Source: Nymphaea colorata (Eukaryota > Streptophyta > Magnoliopsida > Nymphaeales > Nymphaeaceae). From it: a stretch of 64,000 bases of DNA. Made by a program: the position numbers and the translations under genes. Below, one piece after another: positions 1 to 11,880 of this stretch; position 1 is the first letter of the stretch; each line of letters begins with the position of its first letter. The stretch lies in NCBI RefSeq assembly GCF_008831285.2, contig NC_045140.1, positions 5,373,528 through 5,437,527 on the forward strand, read 5' to 3'. The notes beneath the pieces are model-generated. The model was not told the DNA's origin, searched no databases, and saw only the letters and a program-made list of their open reading frames with translations.

Positions 1-639
1 TGATGATCACATTGTCACATAAAAAAAGTCAAAATTGCATATAGTAGACAAATTAGTGTATTTCAATGCTACCAACACATACATAATTTTGGAACTAATC
101 TAGAAATGTTGCTTTATGAACAAGTTCAATCGTGAGGCCTTTTCGAGCATTGACATCTAACCAATCTCAAGTGATGCCTACATAAATACTTGTAGTTAAA
201 GAAAATATTAAACATATATATCATAAATTAGTGAACATAGATACATTCCAAAATGGATACTGATAAAAGATATCATTCAACTGCCTTATGATTGAATAAT
301 ATATATGTATGTATTTGTTGATGGGTTAAGGTGTCCAAAATTATCACTTTTGATGCACCTAATGGATAACCTACTAGAGTCACACTGGATTCATATTCAG
401 AATTCAAGTTAACATTTTTGTTGTTCCTTTCGGGCCTATTGAATCTCGCCTGAATTCCAAAAATATATATATATAGAACAAAATGTCATATACTCATTTG
501 TGCCAAATATTCCTTTATGATGGAACTTTTTGGTTGGCTTTTATTATGTACATAACTCTTCAACTTCAATAAGTACCTACATAATAGAAGAATAAAAAGA
601 TATTTTTAACTATACAAGTACAATTAACAATTGTTAGAA

Positions 640-2090
640 AGTAAAATTACGTACATTTCAATAGGATACATCCAACGACATTGCACAACCCCACCCAAAT
701 GAATCCCATTAGTTAAATGAATCGTCAAATGTATCAAGCCTCCGCAATTTCTGAATCTCCCTGGGATTTGCCTTTTCTATTGATTCCTATGGGTTGGATC
801 AAAAAAATAATGTCAAAAAAATGATGGTGGGATATCATCTCCAACTCACACAATGCAATTGTAATTTGTTCCTCCATTTTTTATGATCATTATTCGGTAT
901 AGCCTTCAAACATAAATTCCTAAAAAACTCGTACAGTTTAATTATTGCAAGACTGATTGTTCTTACTAATGGCCTACATACGGCCAACGAAATAAACTGT
1001 TGGAGCAACACATGGCAATCATGACTCTTGAATTTTAATAATTTGTACTCTCTTATTTGTATCTTTTGTGTGCTATTTGATGAATAGCCATGTGGAACTT
1101 TCACATCTTTAATACCTTGCAAAACAAATCTTTTTCCACCTTGCTCATGTTATAACAAGCAGCTGGAAGTATCCACTTTTCTGAATTTAGTTGTTGCTAC
1201 GCATGAAGTGATAGTCTGATATTCATTTCTTTCAAGTCTAACCAAGCATTCAAATGATCTTTTGACTTCCTACTTATGTTCAATAATGTACCAATGATGT
1301 TGTCACATATGTTCTTTTTAATGTATAGGACATCAAAATTGGGTTGTAGCATGTATAAGTCCATCATCTCAATGCAAACAATCTCCCAATATGTCATTAG
1401 TCAATACCATTTGTGACAGTAATTCACTCGAGACATGAGAACCGGAGCTAATCTCATTTCCACAGTTCCATCAAATCAATGATGGTTCTTTCTATATCTA
1501 TGACTCACAGGCAACCAACGACGATATCTCATATGTTTTTTTACTATACTTTGTCTTGCACCTAACAGTATCAGTATAACATATTGGACACGCTAGCTTG
1601 CCTTTAGTACTCCACCCTAATATATGAGCATATCTTGGAAAGTCATGTATAGTCCACATCAAAGCTATACATAGTTGAACGTGTTCCTTTCTATGAATAT
1701 CGCATGTATGTATCTCATCATTCTATAGTGTTAATAATTCATCTACAAGCAGTTGCAAACATGCATCCTTATCTGATGGATTGGAAGCAATGGGTACAAG
1801 CACGAACAATGATAATATAGTATAAGGTTGCTTCATACACAACCATGGTGGAAGATTATAGACCACTAACAAAATAGGCTTGATACAATCGGTTGATGTC
1901 ACAGATTAACTTCATATGGATTGAAACTATCGCTTGTTAAACCAAGTCGTACATACAAGCATCTATTGCAAATGATGCATTCATTTCATCAAAACTTTTC
2001 ATGCCAATCCATCTGCTTGGTGTCATCTATCGATGGTGCAATAGATAAATAACTTAGAGACTTTATCGATGTCTTCTTGCCTTTTTTAAA
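640..2090 (-). pseudogene. CACTA (En/Spm) TNP2-type transposase, decayed middle and C-terminal part
   Basis: Read on the minus strand from about 2090 down to 640, the three frames together give a TNP2 transposase of CACTA elements. Landmarks in order: a DSFNPYEVNL-like stretch (about 1950-1900), NLPPWLCMKQPY (about 1860), WTIHDFPRYAHILGWSTKGKLACPIC (in two parts, 1650-1560), DVLYIKKNICDNIIGTLL (about 1340-1280), KSHDCHVLLQQF (about 1040-1000) and a DUF4218-like HLTNGIHLGG..CRWMYPIE stretch (about 720-660). The family encodes the enzyme that cuts and moves CACTA elements. This copy has in-frame stops (one sits just before NDEIHTCDIH) and several frameshifts, so it cannot make enzyme. Whether the element continues left of 640 or off the window is unclear. 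Family assignment is secure; exact ends are not. Confidence 0.85.
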
Positions 2091-2099
2091 ATGATCATC

Positions 2100-2300
2100 A
2101 TGATGATTGCTCGTACGCCGCAGGAGCAGCTCTCAGGCTCTTGTCAACGGTTCCTGTAAACAACAACAGAAATGGGGAGGAAGAACGTCATCTTCCACAC
2201 TATGGAACTGGCTGTTACTCAACCGCTGAGTGAGTTGGATTTCATCGTCCGGTTGAAGCTAAATGTCAGATTCCTCGATATTCTGGTGATCTTTTCATAG

Positions 2301-2353
<53 letters not shown>

Positions 2354-2960
2354 CAGAGACACACAAGCAGGATTTGGTGGTTTTGCTCATTAACTATGAA
2401 TTTGATCTTTAACTTCTGCTTGTTTCCCTTGTTTTTTATTTGTTCTCCTTGATTTTGCCTTCGAAGGATCGATTTTATTTCAGACTGCTTGATGTGGAAA
2501 GGGCAATTTCAAAGCTTTAATACTCTTGGATCCAGATTTTCAAACTACCGCGACACTAGTTTCTTTCAATGTGTTATGGATTGTACCGTGAAAAAATTTG
2601 TTAAGGATCGATCTCATCTTTCCTGCCATTTATTCCTCCATTTTTGTTTCTTGGCATGTTTTTTCCTAACATCTTCTAAGTCCTTGTTTATTAGCATCCA
2701 CATCCATGTGTCCTTCAGATGAAAAATAATTTAAAACTTCACATCCACCACAAACACTTTTTGGATCTGATTTTCTATTAAGATCCTACGAATAAAAAAC
2801 TGATGGCTTACAGAAATTTTAATGAGAACGAATAGCCCTGCATATCAACTCCAAAAAAAGGCGAATAGCCTATTTTCACAATGTAGTTTTTCTTTTGCCA
2901 ATATTCACAGAAGTCGAACCTCTTGATGAAGTAACTGATATAACTGATAATTACCACCTT
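2100..2960. other. Unassigned stretch with a (TC)n array
   Basis: No gene recognised. A GC-richer 200-bp block (2100-2300) could be read as exon-like but matches no family I know. It is followed by a (TC)n microsatellite at about 2308-2350 and AT-rich sequence. The block lies between two pieces of a CACTA transposase, so it may be cargo or a nested insertion. Confidence 0.4.
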
Positions 2961-4360
2961 TCTGTAGTTAAAAACAGAACATGGAGTGCGATCTCATTGC
3001 TCGTGCAAAGCAGATGAAGATCATTATGCAGTTGCCATTTCACTGGAAGGTGAATGCTGCTTATCATTATCATTGTTTCTTTATAATTTGACATCATTGT
3101 CAATTTTGCTACTGGCTAGTTTTCTATTGAGTAGATTTGATGCCTGCTGTTAGTCTAAGGTTAACAAAAGTTCTGCTTGGAGAATAAGTCAACTTTTCTT
3201 TGTCTACTAAAATCATATCAATTGTGAAGAACGTGACTTATTATTTTATCATCTCTGTATATATATATTGGTTACAACTTGTTGGAACTAACATGTTCAC
3301 CTTTTTAGAACTAACAACTTGTTAGTTTTCCAAGTCAGAGACCTTATTCATGTCATTGGCTTGCAGATGGACATATTGCTGCACTGCAGAAGCGTTTCGA
3401 TGGCCCTGATATTGGTGAGTCCTAAGCAATCCTTGCTTCCTGATGGCTAAATTGTACATGTATCAGTATCTTAAGATTAATTTTCCCTTCCAAATCAATT
3501 CTAAATAAGTTAAAGTTTGTTTTCAATGGAAAATTCCTACTTCAACTAAAAAAATGGTCATCTTATTTGTTTACATTTTCTAGTTAAGGGTCCTTGGTTT
3601 GCTTCACAGCTTATGAGGCCTAAGATCTTTCTGTGTAATTATCTGTTTCTTTCTTTTTTCTTTGGTTTTAAATTCGGTAGATCCAAGAACCATGATGAAT
3701 ATAGTTTATTGACACAAAAGTAGTCCATACATCATGAACATGTGATATGCATCGATGGTTTATGTGCTATTTTTGTAATTTTGTTTGTGAATGGATACGA
3801 TTGTTCTTTTGCTCTAAGAATCTATAAGCTGATGAGGTTTCTGTTGTTGGGTACTGGTGTCCATTTTCTAGCAATGTGCTATATCACGGATGTAGTTACA
3901 GACTAACCATTTTAGTGTAGGGCCTATTTACATGGATACATGCACACACATACTGTAGCCATAAACGGGCACACACAAACTTCACCAAAATTTCACAATA
4001 CAAAGTTCGAACCTTTTTGTTAAAATAGCTTAACTCACAGAATGTTTTCTAGCTTATGCATTTGCTGCAAATTTGTATATCTGTCTCATTACACTCTGTT
4101 TGTATTTATAATAAAGTTCACTTTAAGTAAAATTCATACTCAATATCTCTTCAATTTTTGGAAGGATTGGAAGTAAAAAGTGTAGTTCACACGACCTCAT
4201 GTAGGTTGCAGAATTATAGCCTACTGAGTTAGCGATTATGTTATAGAAGTAACATTTTGTTATATGATTTTCACATTTCCTTGTCTCCCTTAACGATTTA
4301 AGTAGGTATCCATTGAAAAGCTTTTTTGGCTTCATGCAGCCTGTGTTCTCCCTTGAGCAG
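2961..4360. other. Unassigned, two exon-like islands
   Basis: Two short islands have good plant splice borders on the plus strand: about 2980-3050 (acceptor AAACAG, donor AAG|GTGAAT) and about 3367-3414 (acceptor TTGCAG, donor TTG|GTGAGT). They read MECDLIARAKQMKIIMQLP and a following short exon. I cannot assign a family or join them into a convincing protein. Elsewhere the stretch is AT-rich with no features. Confidence 0.3.
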
Positions 4361-4365
4361 CCCAA

Positions 4366-4458
4366 AAGTATGTTTTCTGTTCTAGTGTTTCTTCATAAGT
4401 ATGTTTCCTGTTCTAGTGTTTCTTTATAAGTATGTTTTCTGTTCTAGTGTTTTTGCAT
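4366..4458. repeat. 31-bp tandem repeat, three units
   Basis: Units begin at 4366, 4397 and 4428, each starting AAGTATGTTT and containing CTGTTCTAGTGTTT; they differ by only one to three bases. No coding role is evident. The units are directly adjacent without spacers, so this is a minisatellite and not a CRISPR array. Confidence 0.9.
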
Positions 4459-4839
4459 CCTTAATTTTGTTTTTCTTCTTCTTGTCTTGTTGGGTTGCTT
4501 TAATCCTTCTGAATGCCCTTTCCCTATGGATGATCCATGGTTTAATGGCATAGGTTAGTGGGATGAGCTTGGATATTGGTTCCTGCAAGAAAGCAGAAAA
4601 TTGTACTGCTGTCGTGGTGCTTTCTCTCTCTCTCTCTCTCTTTTTCTAGCATAGCTGATAGTCATAATCTTAGAACGTTTGTGTTTCATCCAATTAATCA
4701 TGGTCCTACTTATGGTACAGGGAGAGAATTCTTCAATCAACCATTCTCCATTGCAACCAGAGGAAGTTGCAGGTTCCAGCAGAAAATGAATACATTGAAG
4801 AAGATAGGCATGTGCCTCGCACCACTCCCATTGCTAGTT

Positions 4840-5420
4840 GACTACAATGGCCAGTTTTGTTGCCAAAACGGCTTAAACCTTGCCCAATGGCTTTTGCCCA
4901 GTTTTCCTTAGGCCGTTGCCAAAAATACTTTTGAGTACCGACAAACTAACTTATTGGCGGCAAGAGCCCTAGCCAATAACTATATTTGTTCTTGTGCTTC
5001 TTCAATAACACAGCAGACTAGCTGAGCTAAAGTAGTTCCATCTTCATTCATACATGTCAAAGACATCATCAAGCATTTTGTGCATATCTTCAAATTGCAC
5101 GTCGGAGTGTTGGTTACCTTTTTTGTGGCGTAGGTGGTAAAATAGATTCCCCGTGATAATGCCATTGAACGAATTCATGAAAAACAATATGATCTAATGC
5201 ATCAAACACCTAATGAGACATAAAGTTATTGCATTTAACACAGGAACATCTAATTCTTTCACGGACAATGACATTATTAGTGCTCACAAAATCAAAAAAA
5301 TTGTTTACGCCATTTAAATATTCTGCACTATCTTTTTTCTCGTGATCCAACTTTGATCTTCCATATTGCCAGAGTTTAAAATTTAAATCTAAGTAATCAA
5401 AGACAAAACATTGAGACACG
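4840..5420 (-). pseudogene. CACTA transposase N-terminal fragment and subterminal-like DNA
   Basis: On the minus strand at 5400-5210 the frame shows the transposase-associated N-terminal domain of TNP2 proteins: a YLNGVNNFFDF helix followed by RIRCSCVKCNNF, the conserved C-x-C-x2-C-x-N motif. Just past a stop it continues into VFHEFVQWHYHGES (about 5195-5150), matching the next conserved block. It then decays, with stops. The sequence at 4840-4985 is rich in GGCCGTTGCCAAA-like units in both orientations, as in CACTA subterminal regions. It points the same way as the fragment at 640-2090 and holds the protein part expected upstream of it, so both may be remains of one element split by 2.9 kb of foreign sequence. 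Confidence 0.7.
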
Positions 5421-6360
5421 GTCAGGATAAAATATAAGGAGATGATAATATCGTAAATCAAACCAAACATGCAATGGATAAAGAATATAATTGGTAGCAT
5501 GTCCATAAGTAACCAAGCGAAAAGATTAGTACAAATGGTATAGAAACAATTGTTTATGGATATTACAATATAATTGAAGTTATAATAATTTTATCTACCA
5601 AGAAAGATTTGTTTTGACAATGAGTAAGATGCATGCATATTTTATCCAACATGTAATTTTAAGGCATTGTACAAAAGGTTACAAGAGAAGATATTACATA
5701 TCTATATGTATAATTTCTTTTCTTGTAGATGTGAACAAGTGTACAGTTTGGGTAGCAATTTTGTTTACCAAGAAATGATTCTAATTGTAAGGCCTTACAC
5801 AACGTATAGTATATGTTTTTCTGTTGAAAATTCAAGACTTTGGGAATCGATTTGCAATAGATGATCCTGTCAAGGACATAATATCGTAAATCAAACCATG
5901 TTTCTCCCTTTATGTGTTATTCCATAATCAAGCATTTTCATCGGTTTCAGTTAGTTGCTCAGCCATATCTATATTCTATACAAAATCTTAAAGTCATGCC
6001 ATCGAATCAACATACAGTACTGCAGTGCAGCAAACTGAGTCGGTAATAAGCCAGAGGGCTATGCATAGACCGACCAAGAAAAGAAACTAAGACCAACAAC
6101 CAATCTCATTTTTCCAGGTCAAGACTGTCTAATGAAGACAGACAAGCCAACACCCTGAGATAAGCTAGGTACTTGTGTATAGAGATGACCAAGAAGCAGC
6201 AAAAATTTGAGCTTGAGGTGTTCTACGTCGACTCCTGCTTATCATGAGCTAAGCATAAGCAGACTCTTTTGCACAAGAATGGTTAGGTCTGCTTACGCTT
6301 ATATCCATTTGAGCAATCTACTTTTTTTGATAATTTTATGAGATGTATTTCATATATTTT
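5421..6360. other. AT-rich intergenic DNA with a 21-bp direct repeat
   Basis: No gene seen. An exact 21-bp direct repeat (ATCGTAAATCAAACCA core) occurs at 5445-5465 and 5878-5898. Open frames here are short and have no family resemblance. Confidence 0.5.
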
Positions 6361-6364
6361 TTTT

Positions 6365-6540
6365 CTCGATCTTAATCGAGTTTAACTGAGCCGAGCCTAC
6401 TTAACACGAGTTCGACTCGTTTAGGTTGTCGAGTTCATTTCTTAACTCAAACTTGACTTGTTTAATAAACGAGTAAAGTTCGAGTCAAGTTTATCAAGTG
6501 AATTCGAGTCGAGCTCGACTCGTTGAACAGCCCTAGCTCG
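6365..6540. repeat. CGAGTTCGACTCG-rich dispersed repeat
   Basis: Dense in CGAGTT, GACTCG and CGAGCTCGACTCG units. The same kind of sequence recurs at 36030-36140 and more weakly at 57170-57250. Such ClaI/SacI-like motif-rich repeats are widespread in plant genomes, but I cannot assign the mobile element class from sequence alone. Confidence 0.6.
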
Positions 6541-6629
6541 ATCTCATGGGTTTTTCCCAGTTTTTCCACACCTTTCCAATGTAGATCGGAGGCAATGATG
6601 CTGGTCGCCCGATTTCGGATGATCGGACC

Positions 6630-6795
6630 TCTATATATATATATATATATGTATGCGTGTAGAGAGAGAGAGCAATTAGGATTATAAAGTTTATAATAGA
6701 CGTCATGTTCAAGATGATGAAAAAAGAAAAAAAATGTGACGACACTTTGTCTATATATATATATATATATATAGACAAGGAGAGAGAGAGAGTCA
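6630..6795. repeat. Paired (TA)n(GA)n microsatellites
   Basis: Two similar blocks, each (TA)n followed by a (GA)n run: about 6630-6672 and 6750-6793. They are separated by AT-rich DNA. Open frames through here consist of repeated Ile-Tyr codons and are artefacts. Confidence 0.8.
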
Positions 6796-6799
6796 TGTT

Positions 6800-7855
6800 T
6801 AGCACCGGTTCAGTGTTCTTCCAATCAGATGAATTCTTGTTATATTCCTAATTGCATCCCAATCATTGCAATTTTTATTCTGATTGCTTGTCTTCTGACT
6901 TTGGCTTAATTTGCGTTAATAAGAAAAAGGAATGGCATTTCCTACACGGTTCCCAATTGTTCAGAAGCTGTAGACTCTGACCCTAAACTCCCCTATAGAT
7001 TCTTTCACTTGTTCTTAAAATATAATCACTTCTTTCAAGAGGGACGAACACTGGATCGTGATTAAATGAAGTTCCATTATTTTTTTCGTTTTTGAGGGAA
7101 AAGTTAAAAGTTAACTCTGTTTTAGATTCTTCATAATAAGAATATGCTTTTCATAAATCTTAGACCATAAATTTAAAAAAAGAACTTAAATACTCAATCT
7201 TTAAAAAATATATATAGTATATGCTTTATTCCCATTTGATCTAAAAGGAACCCGTGACTCAGCAGTCATACTTGATAGAGGAATCTTGAAGTTGTGCGCT
7301 AAAGATACTTTGATAATTAAACTCACATACGTTCTTCTTTTTTTTTTTGGCTTAAAACAATCTATGCCCTATGTTCTACCAACTGCCAAGATATAAAGTA
7401 AACATAGAAAAGGTGACACATCATGTAACTAAGGAAAAATAATTAATCCTTAGATGATAAATTTATAGGTTGAAGTGGGATAATTACTGGGTCTATTGCC
7501 AAAATTGTCATTGTAATAAGGAAAAATTAAGAATATTACAAACTGTTCCATGAATTTGTCTCAATCCTTAAGTCATATTCATGAAACAGTTAAATATTGT
7601 TTCATTTATCAAATAGATAGGCCGGGCAACCTGCTCGGAAAAACTTGTTAAACGATATGAAGAGGTATTAAGGACATAGAGAGAAAATAGAAAAAGGGCC
7701 TTTTGTCTGGTTGCTAGTTTATGAAGGTTGTTGATGTTTTGGATTTTTACCTGCAAAGTTTTATAACTCTAAATATGACATGTTGATTGTTGAATTAGTA
7801 CAACCAGCTCTCTCACTTGTTTTGATGCCCTTAAGTCTTTCATTGGTATTTCAAG
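6800..7855. other. AT-rich intergenic DNA, nothing recognised
   Basis: No gene, RNA gene or repeat structure was recognised; frames are short on both strands. Confidence 0.5.
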
Positions 7856-7861
7856 ATGTGC

Positions 7862-8076
7862 ACACTATACGAAAATAAATCAATCTTTAGTAATGCACGA
7901 TTTTCTTGGCTAAATATTTTTAGCGACGAAAACGCTGTATGACAATGCCCGTTACTAAAAGTCACGACGCTGAATCCATTAGCAACCAAAAGAAACTTGG
8001 CTTTTGTTGCTAATAATGATACAAACAACAACACTTCGTTTCCTTGTGTCGCTAAAGGTTAACTTCCTTGTAGTAT
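7862..8076. mobile_element. Candidate CACTA-like MITE
   Basis: The left end reads CACTATACGAAAATAAATC followed by CTTTAGTAA; the right end, reverse-complemented, reads ACTACAAGGAAGTTAACC followed by TTTAGCGAC. The interior holds TAGCGACG/CGTCGCTA-like subterminal units (7921-7933, 8050-8056). CACTACAAG-type ends plus such units are typical of small non-autonomous CACTA elements. The termini match imperfectly and I see no clear 3-bp target duplication, so this is a candidate. Confidence 0.5.
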
Positions 8077-8089
8077 TCTGTGTGAGAAA

Positions 8090-8112
8090 TAGAGAGAGAG
8101 AGAGAGAGAGAG
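8090..8112. repeat. (AG)n microsatellite
   Basis: A pure AG dinucleotide run of about 11 repeats just right of the candidate MITE. Confidence 0.9.
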
Positions 8113-8964
8113 TTCTGAAAAAGTATCAACTAGTTAAAAGAGAAAGAAATTGAGTAAGTGGAATGCATATTTCTTTAAGTATAATCTAAAAGTTTGTTTT
8201 CTGTCATTCTTCCTACTTTCTTTGTACTCCTCCCCTTCATGAGTGTGCTTTCTTATGAGGTAGTAGAAGGGCAGGTTCGAGTCCATCTTTCTCCTCGTTA
8301 TATTTTTCATTTCTAAGCGTTTACCTCAAGAATTGTACCCCCCTGAGGATCGATCTACGGCCCTCATGGAGTCGCACACTATATAAATATCACCGGTCAA
8401 CTTATCAACGAAAACTTCTAAAAAAATAAATCTAAATTTACTAACTCTTTATTTATTTTTTTTAATTTAGGAGAAGTAAATCTTCCAAATTAATGCCTTT
8501 GATATATAGCTCGGCATGTCACATCCAGAAGATTCCACTACTGTTAAATAATAGCTGCTATCATACCCAAAAGATTCCACCCCTTGAGATCGTGCTCCCC
8601 TCTATCTAAAATGCTTCTTAAACTATTCACATGAATAGTTGTGAATAAAATAAGTTGATTTCTAAACTACCCAAGTAGCCAATCTGCGCTTTTAGCTATA
8701 TACTTGAGAGTGGCTTCATATGCACCTTATTAAAAAACTCATTTATGAAGCAGTTTACTTGCTTTTGCTTGCATAATCATCATTATACTAAGTAGCTCCA
8801 TATTTAAACACCTCCCATCGATCGCTAAGTTGACATAGAAACTATGTAAGAACTTTTATTTTTTTAGTCCTGCTAAGCTAAGCTCGATCAGACTTTAGTC
8901 CATTCAAACTGTGATGGGTCATGCTGGCCATTCTTTTATTAAGTTCCTTCATTTTTATGACCTT

Positions 8965-8965
<1 letters not shown>
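8113..8965. other. Intergenic DNA with a tRNA-promoter-like spot
   Basis: No gene recognised. GGCAGGTTCGAGTCC at about 8270-8285 resembles a pol III B box and could be an old SINE head, but no A box or tRNA fold is convincing. Confidence 0.35.

Positions 8966-8968
<3 letters not shown>

Positions 8969-9012
<44 letters not shown>
8969..9012. repeat. (AT)n microsatellite
   Basis: Uninterrupted AT run of about 21 repeats in intergenic DNA. Confidence 0.95.
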
Positions 9013-9014
<2 letters not shown>

Positions 9015-9193
9015 TATGTGCACATTTATTGCTCATAGTGTTGAATAAAATGTGGAGGTCTAGGAAGCTCTTGGTCCTTCATAAACATACCTCAAAACCA
9101 AGAGTCATCTGCAACGTCACGAGCCAGCTGTGACCGAAGGGTTCACTGTTTCTGGCAAAGAATGGTCAATGGGGTCCAAACAGGTAGCGGGAT

Positions 9194-9336
9194 GCTGCGG
9201 CTCAACCGATGGGTCTGGTGTTCGAATCTCATTTGGGTTATTCCCCAACTTGCATATTAAAAGGAAACTGAGGAAAGATATTTTGACTTTAATCTGAGGT
9301 CTAGAAAAAAAAGATCTCCTCAAAAATTACCTTTGG
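9194..9336 (+). repeat. SINE-like unit, copy 1 of a duplicated pair
   Basis: Begins with a head containing GGTGTTCGAATCTCA (B-box-like) and continues through TTGACTTTAATCTGAGGTCTAGAAAAAAA. A diverged second copy lies at 9484-9632 in the same orientation. The head resembles tRNA-derived SINEs and the tail is A-rich. Divergence between copies suggests an old duplication or two separate insertions. Confidence 0.55.
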
Positions 9337-9483
9337 GAGTCTTTTGAAACACTCTCTGAGTGTCTCAATAGTTCTGCCTAAAGATTAGACTGGATTTATG
9401 GACTAATAGTGTTCTATGAATCTATCACAACATGATCGTTTGATAGAAATAACACTTTGTGAATGTCTCATAAATATGATAAT

Positions 9484-9632
9484 GGCTATACTTCAACTGA
9501 TGGATCCAGTGTTGGAATCTCACTTCAGTCATTCCTCAACATATTAGAAAAGCAAAAATGGAAATTAAGGAAAGATGCTTTAACTTTAATTTGAAATCTA
9601 GAAAAAAACTCTTCAAACATACATTTTGAGGC
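9484..9632 (+). repeat. SINE-like unit, copy 2 of a duplicated pair
   Basis: Aligns with 9194-9336 along its length: CAACTGATGGATCCAGTG, GTTGGAATCTCA, then TTAACTTTAATTTGAAATCTAGAAAAAAA. The B-box-like motif has lost its TTCGAA core. The flanks downstream of both copies also share GTGAATGTCTCATGA-like words, so the duplicated unit may be about 290 bp. Confidence 0.55.
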
Positions 9633-9759
9633 AGTTTGGCAGCAAGGAAACTCTGTGAATGTCTCATGAATCGGACTAAAGTTTGGGGTGATTCATGGGA
9701 CATTCACAAAATATCCTTACTGCCAAATGATCCATTTGAATCTTTATAATGTCTTTAGT

Positions 9760-11060
9760 TGTTTCAACCATTGGTTTCTTCGAATCACTCAACTCGGCTT
9801 AAGTAGCATCTGGAGACATCATTTTTTAAAAGTTAAATTTATCGTGTAACTTGCAAAGGGATCTATTTCTATTTTGTAGATTTGTCTCGAAAGTGTACGA
9901 TATAAGTGAAGTGGGTTTAACATAATATAGCTAAGTCTACACAATGAATAAGAACACAAAGATACTCACATTTTTGAAGTTCAAAGTTCATGTTTGATTA
10001 GCATTTCTTTAAAAGATGACTGCTAGTTTAAGGCCCGGGATCCAGTCCAGTCAAATTGACCAAAGAGTGCCCAATGCTAGAACCAAGTGGGGTTGGGCCT
10101 GTCTCTATCTACCGCACGTAAGGCAAGTCAAGTTCAAACCTAGAGTCTCAATCCTTTGCATGGCTGCAGAAGCCTGGCATGAGCTGGGTCCTTGTCTACG
10201 TTCTATATTGCTAGGAGTGCAACTAAGTCTCAACGCTCTGAAATACAGATTTTCCTGAGAATAAACAAAGCGAAAGAACAATGAAGTCAGGATTGTGGTC
10301 AATATTCTCTTACGAATAATTTGATGTAGATATTAAAAACTAAAGCGAAGGTGGCTATATGCACACCCGTCATATACCCCCCAGAAAAATGTATATGGAA
10401 GTGTGTAATGATCAAAATACCTCTAACCAATTTAAAAAGGGTTGTCTTATAAGGACGAAAAAGATAGTGAAAAAAGTTAAAAGTTCAAAAAAGGCATTTC
10501 TTTAAAAATAAAACTTTAGATTATCCATAAACATGTACCACCCTAGTGCATGCAACTCTATCTCGATTCTACACAAGGCAAACTGGACTTAGACATCGAA
10601 CCTTTATGTCCTTCAATCAACGTTAACTGAAAGTACGCTTCATTTTCTTTACTTATGTATCTTATAGGTAATATGATTATTAAGTCGTGTACATTGGTGT
10701 ATGTATTAATAGTATTATCATTTCAAAACCACCATATGGAGTTGTCAACTGAACTTTAGTTTGGAAGAGATGAAATTATTAGGATGAGGATTTCGTTTTC
10801 TTCAAAAAATTGTCAAAGCTGCCTTCTGTTTTGCTTTCTGCTGCATAAATTATGTTGTTCAATAGCAGAATACATAAAATTTTAAAAAAAAATAATAATA
10901 ATGTGTTCCTTTAGCAACAACTTTTGCAATTTAGGGGAAAAAGTGCTAACTGATATTTTTCATGAAGACATAGTTGGATAAGTAATAAGACCAAACCTTG
11001 CATTTCTTTTCTTAGTTGCCATGCAAGCAATCATGTTTTCAATTTTCACATATGCCACCG
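9760..11060. other. Intergenic DNA, nothing recognised
   Basis: No gene was recognised. An 80-codon open stretch at 10016-10258 is GC-richer than its surroundings but resembles no protein family and has no splice context. Confidence 0.45.
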
Positions 11061-11063
11061 TTT

Positions 11064-11066
<3 letters not shown>

Positions 11067-11138
<72 letters not shown>
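11067..11138. repeat. (AT)n-(AG)n compound microsatellite
   Basis: About 24 AT repeats pass directly into about 12 AG repeats, roughly 800 bp upstream of the bHLH gene promoter. Confidence 0.95.
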
Positions 11139-11880
11139 TGAATTATTAAGACAACTCAATCAACCTTTGGTTCTCTCTTTTTAATGAAGAGAAAAATGTA
11201 TTTGATGACTCTCATTTTTACCAGCAACTAGCAAAGTGGCTGTGGAACAAATGAAAGTATGATCATTTTCATAATTTCCTCTTAAAAGTGTTTTTCACAT
11301 ACATATACATTATTTTTGTTTTCTTTTGTTATTGTATTGTCTAACAAGAGAGCCGAAACTCCTACCAATCTCACTAAGATGAATTATATATTTGGTAAAT
11401 GGTAAAGCATAGAGTTTTATTATAAAAAATTTTGAAAATACAGTCCCATATGTGCCAATCGATGTGACAATTCATCTCTAAGCTGTTTGGCTCTCTTAAG
11501 AACAAAGCATGGTTTGGCCTTGTGAAGAAAGTTTATGAATGTTATAAAGAAAATTTAAAAAAAAAATAGTTTGTTTTTTTAAGACGCAGTTTGACAGCAA
11601 GTAACTACACGATGAACCTGTTTAGTCTTTGAGGAACATTGACAAAGCTGTCTCTCTACTACCTAACGATCTAACAAATATATGTGATAAAAATATGAGC
11701 CATAAAAAGAAAATTTTCCTAGAAAAGATGTTTTACTACGTCAGTAAACAATCTCAATTTTCAATATGCATAGTTTTTGAAGAAGTAAATATTCTATTAT
11801 TAAATTAGAACGTGTGAAAGAAGATAGACTCTAAAGCTTTCTGGTTTTATTCAACACTTAAGATGGCCCACAATGAAAAT

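Noticed and set aside
4366..4458. CRISPR-like array
   Set aside because: The units are contiguous with no spacers and the genome is a plant nucleus; it is a minisatellite.
8255..8290. tRNA gene
   Set aside because: There is a B-box-like motif only; no acceptor or anticodon stem could be drawn.
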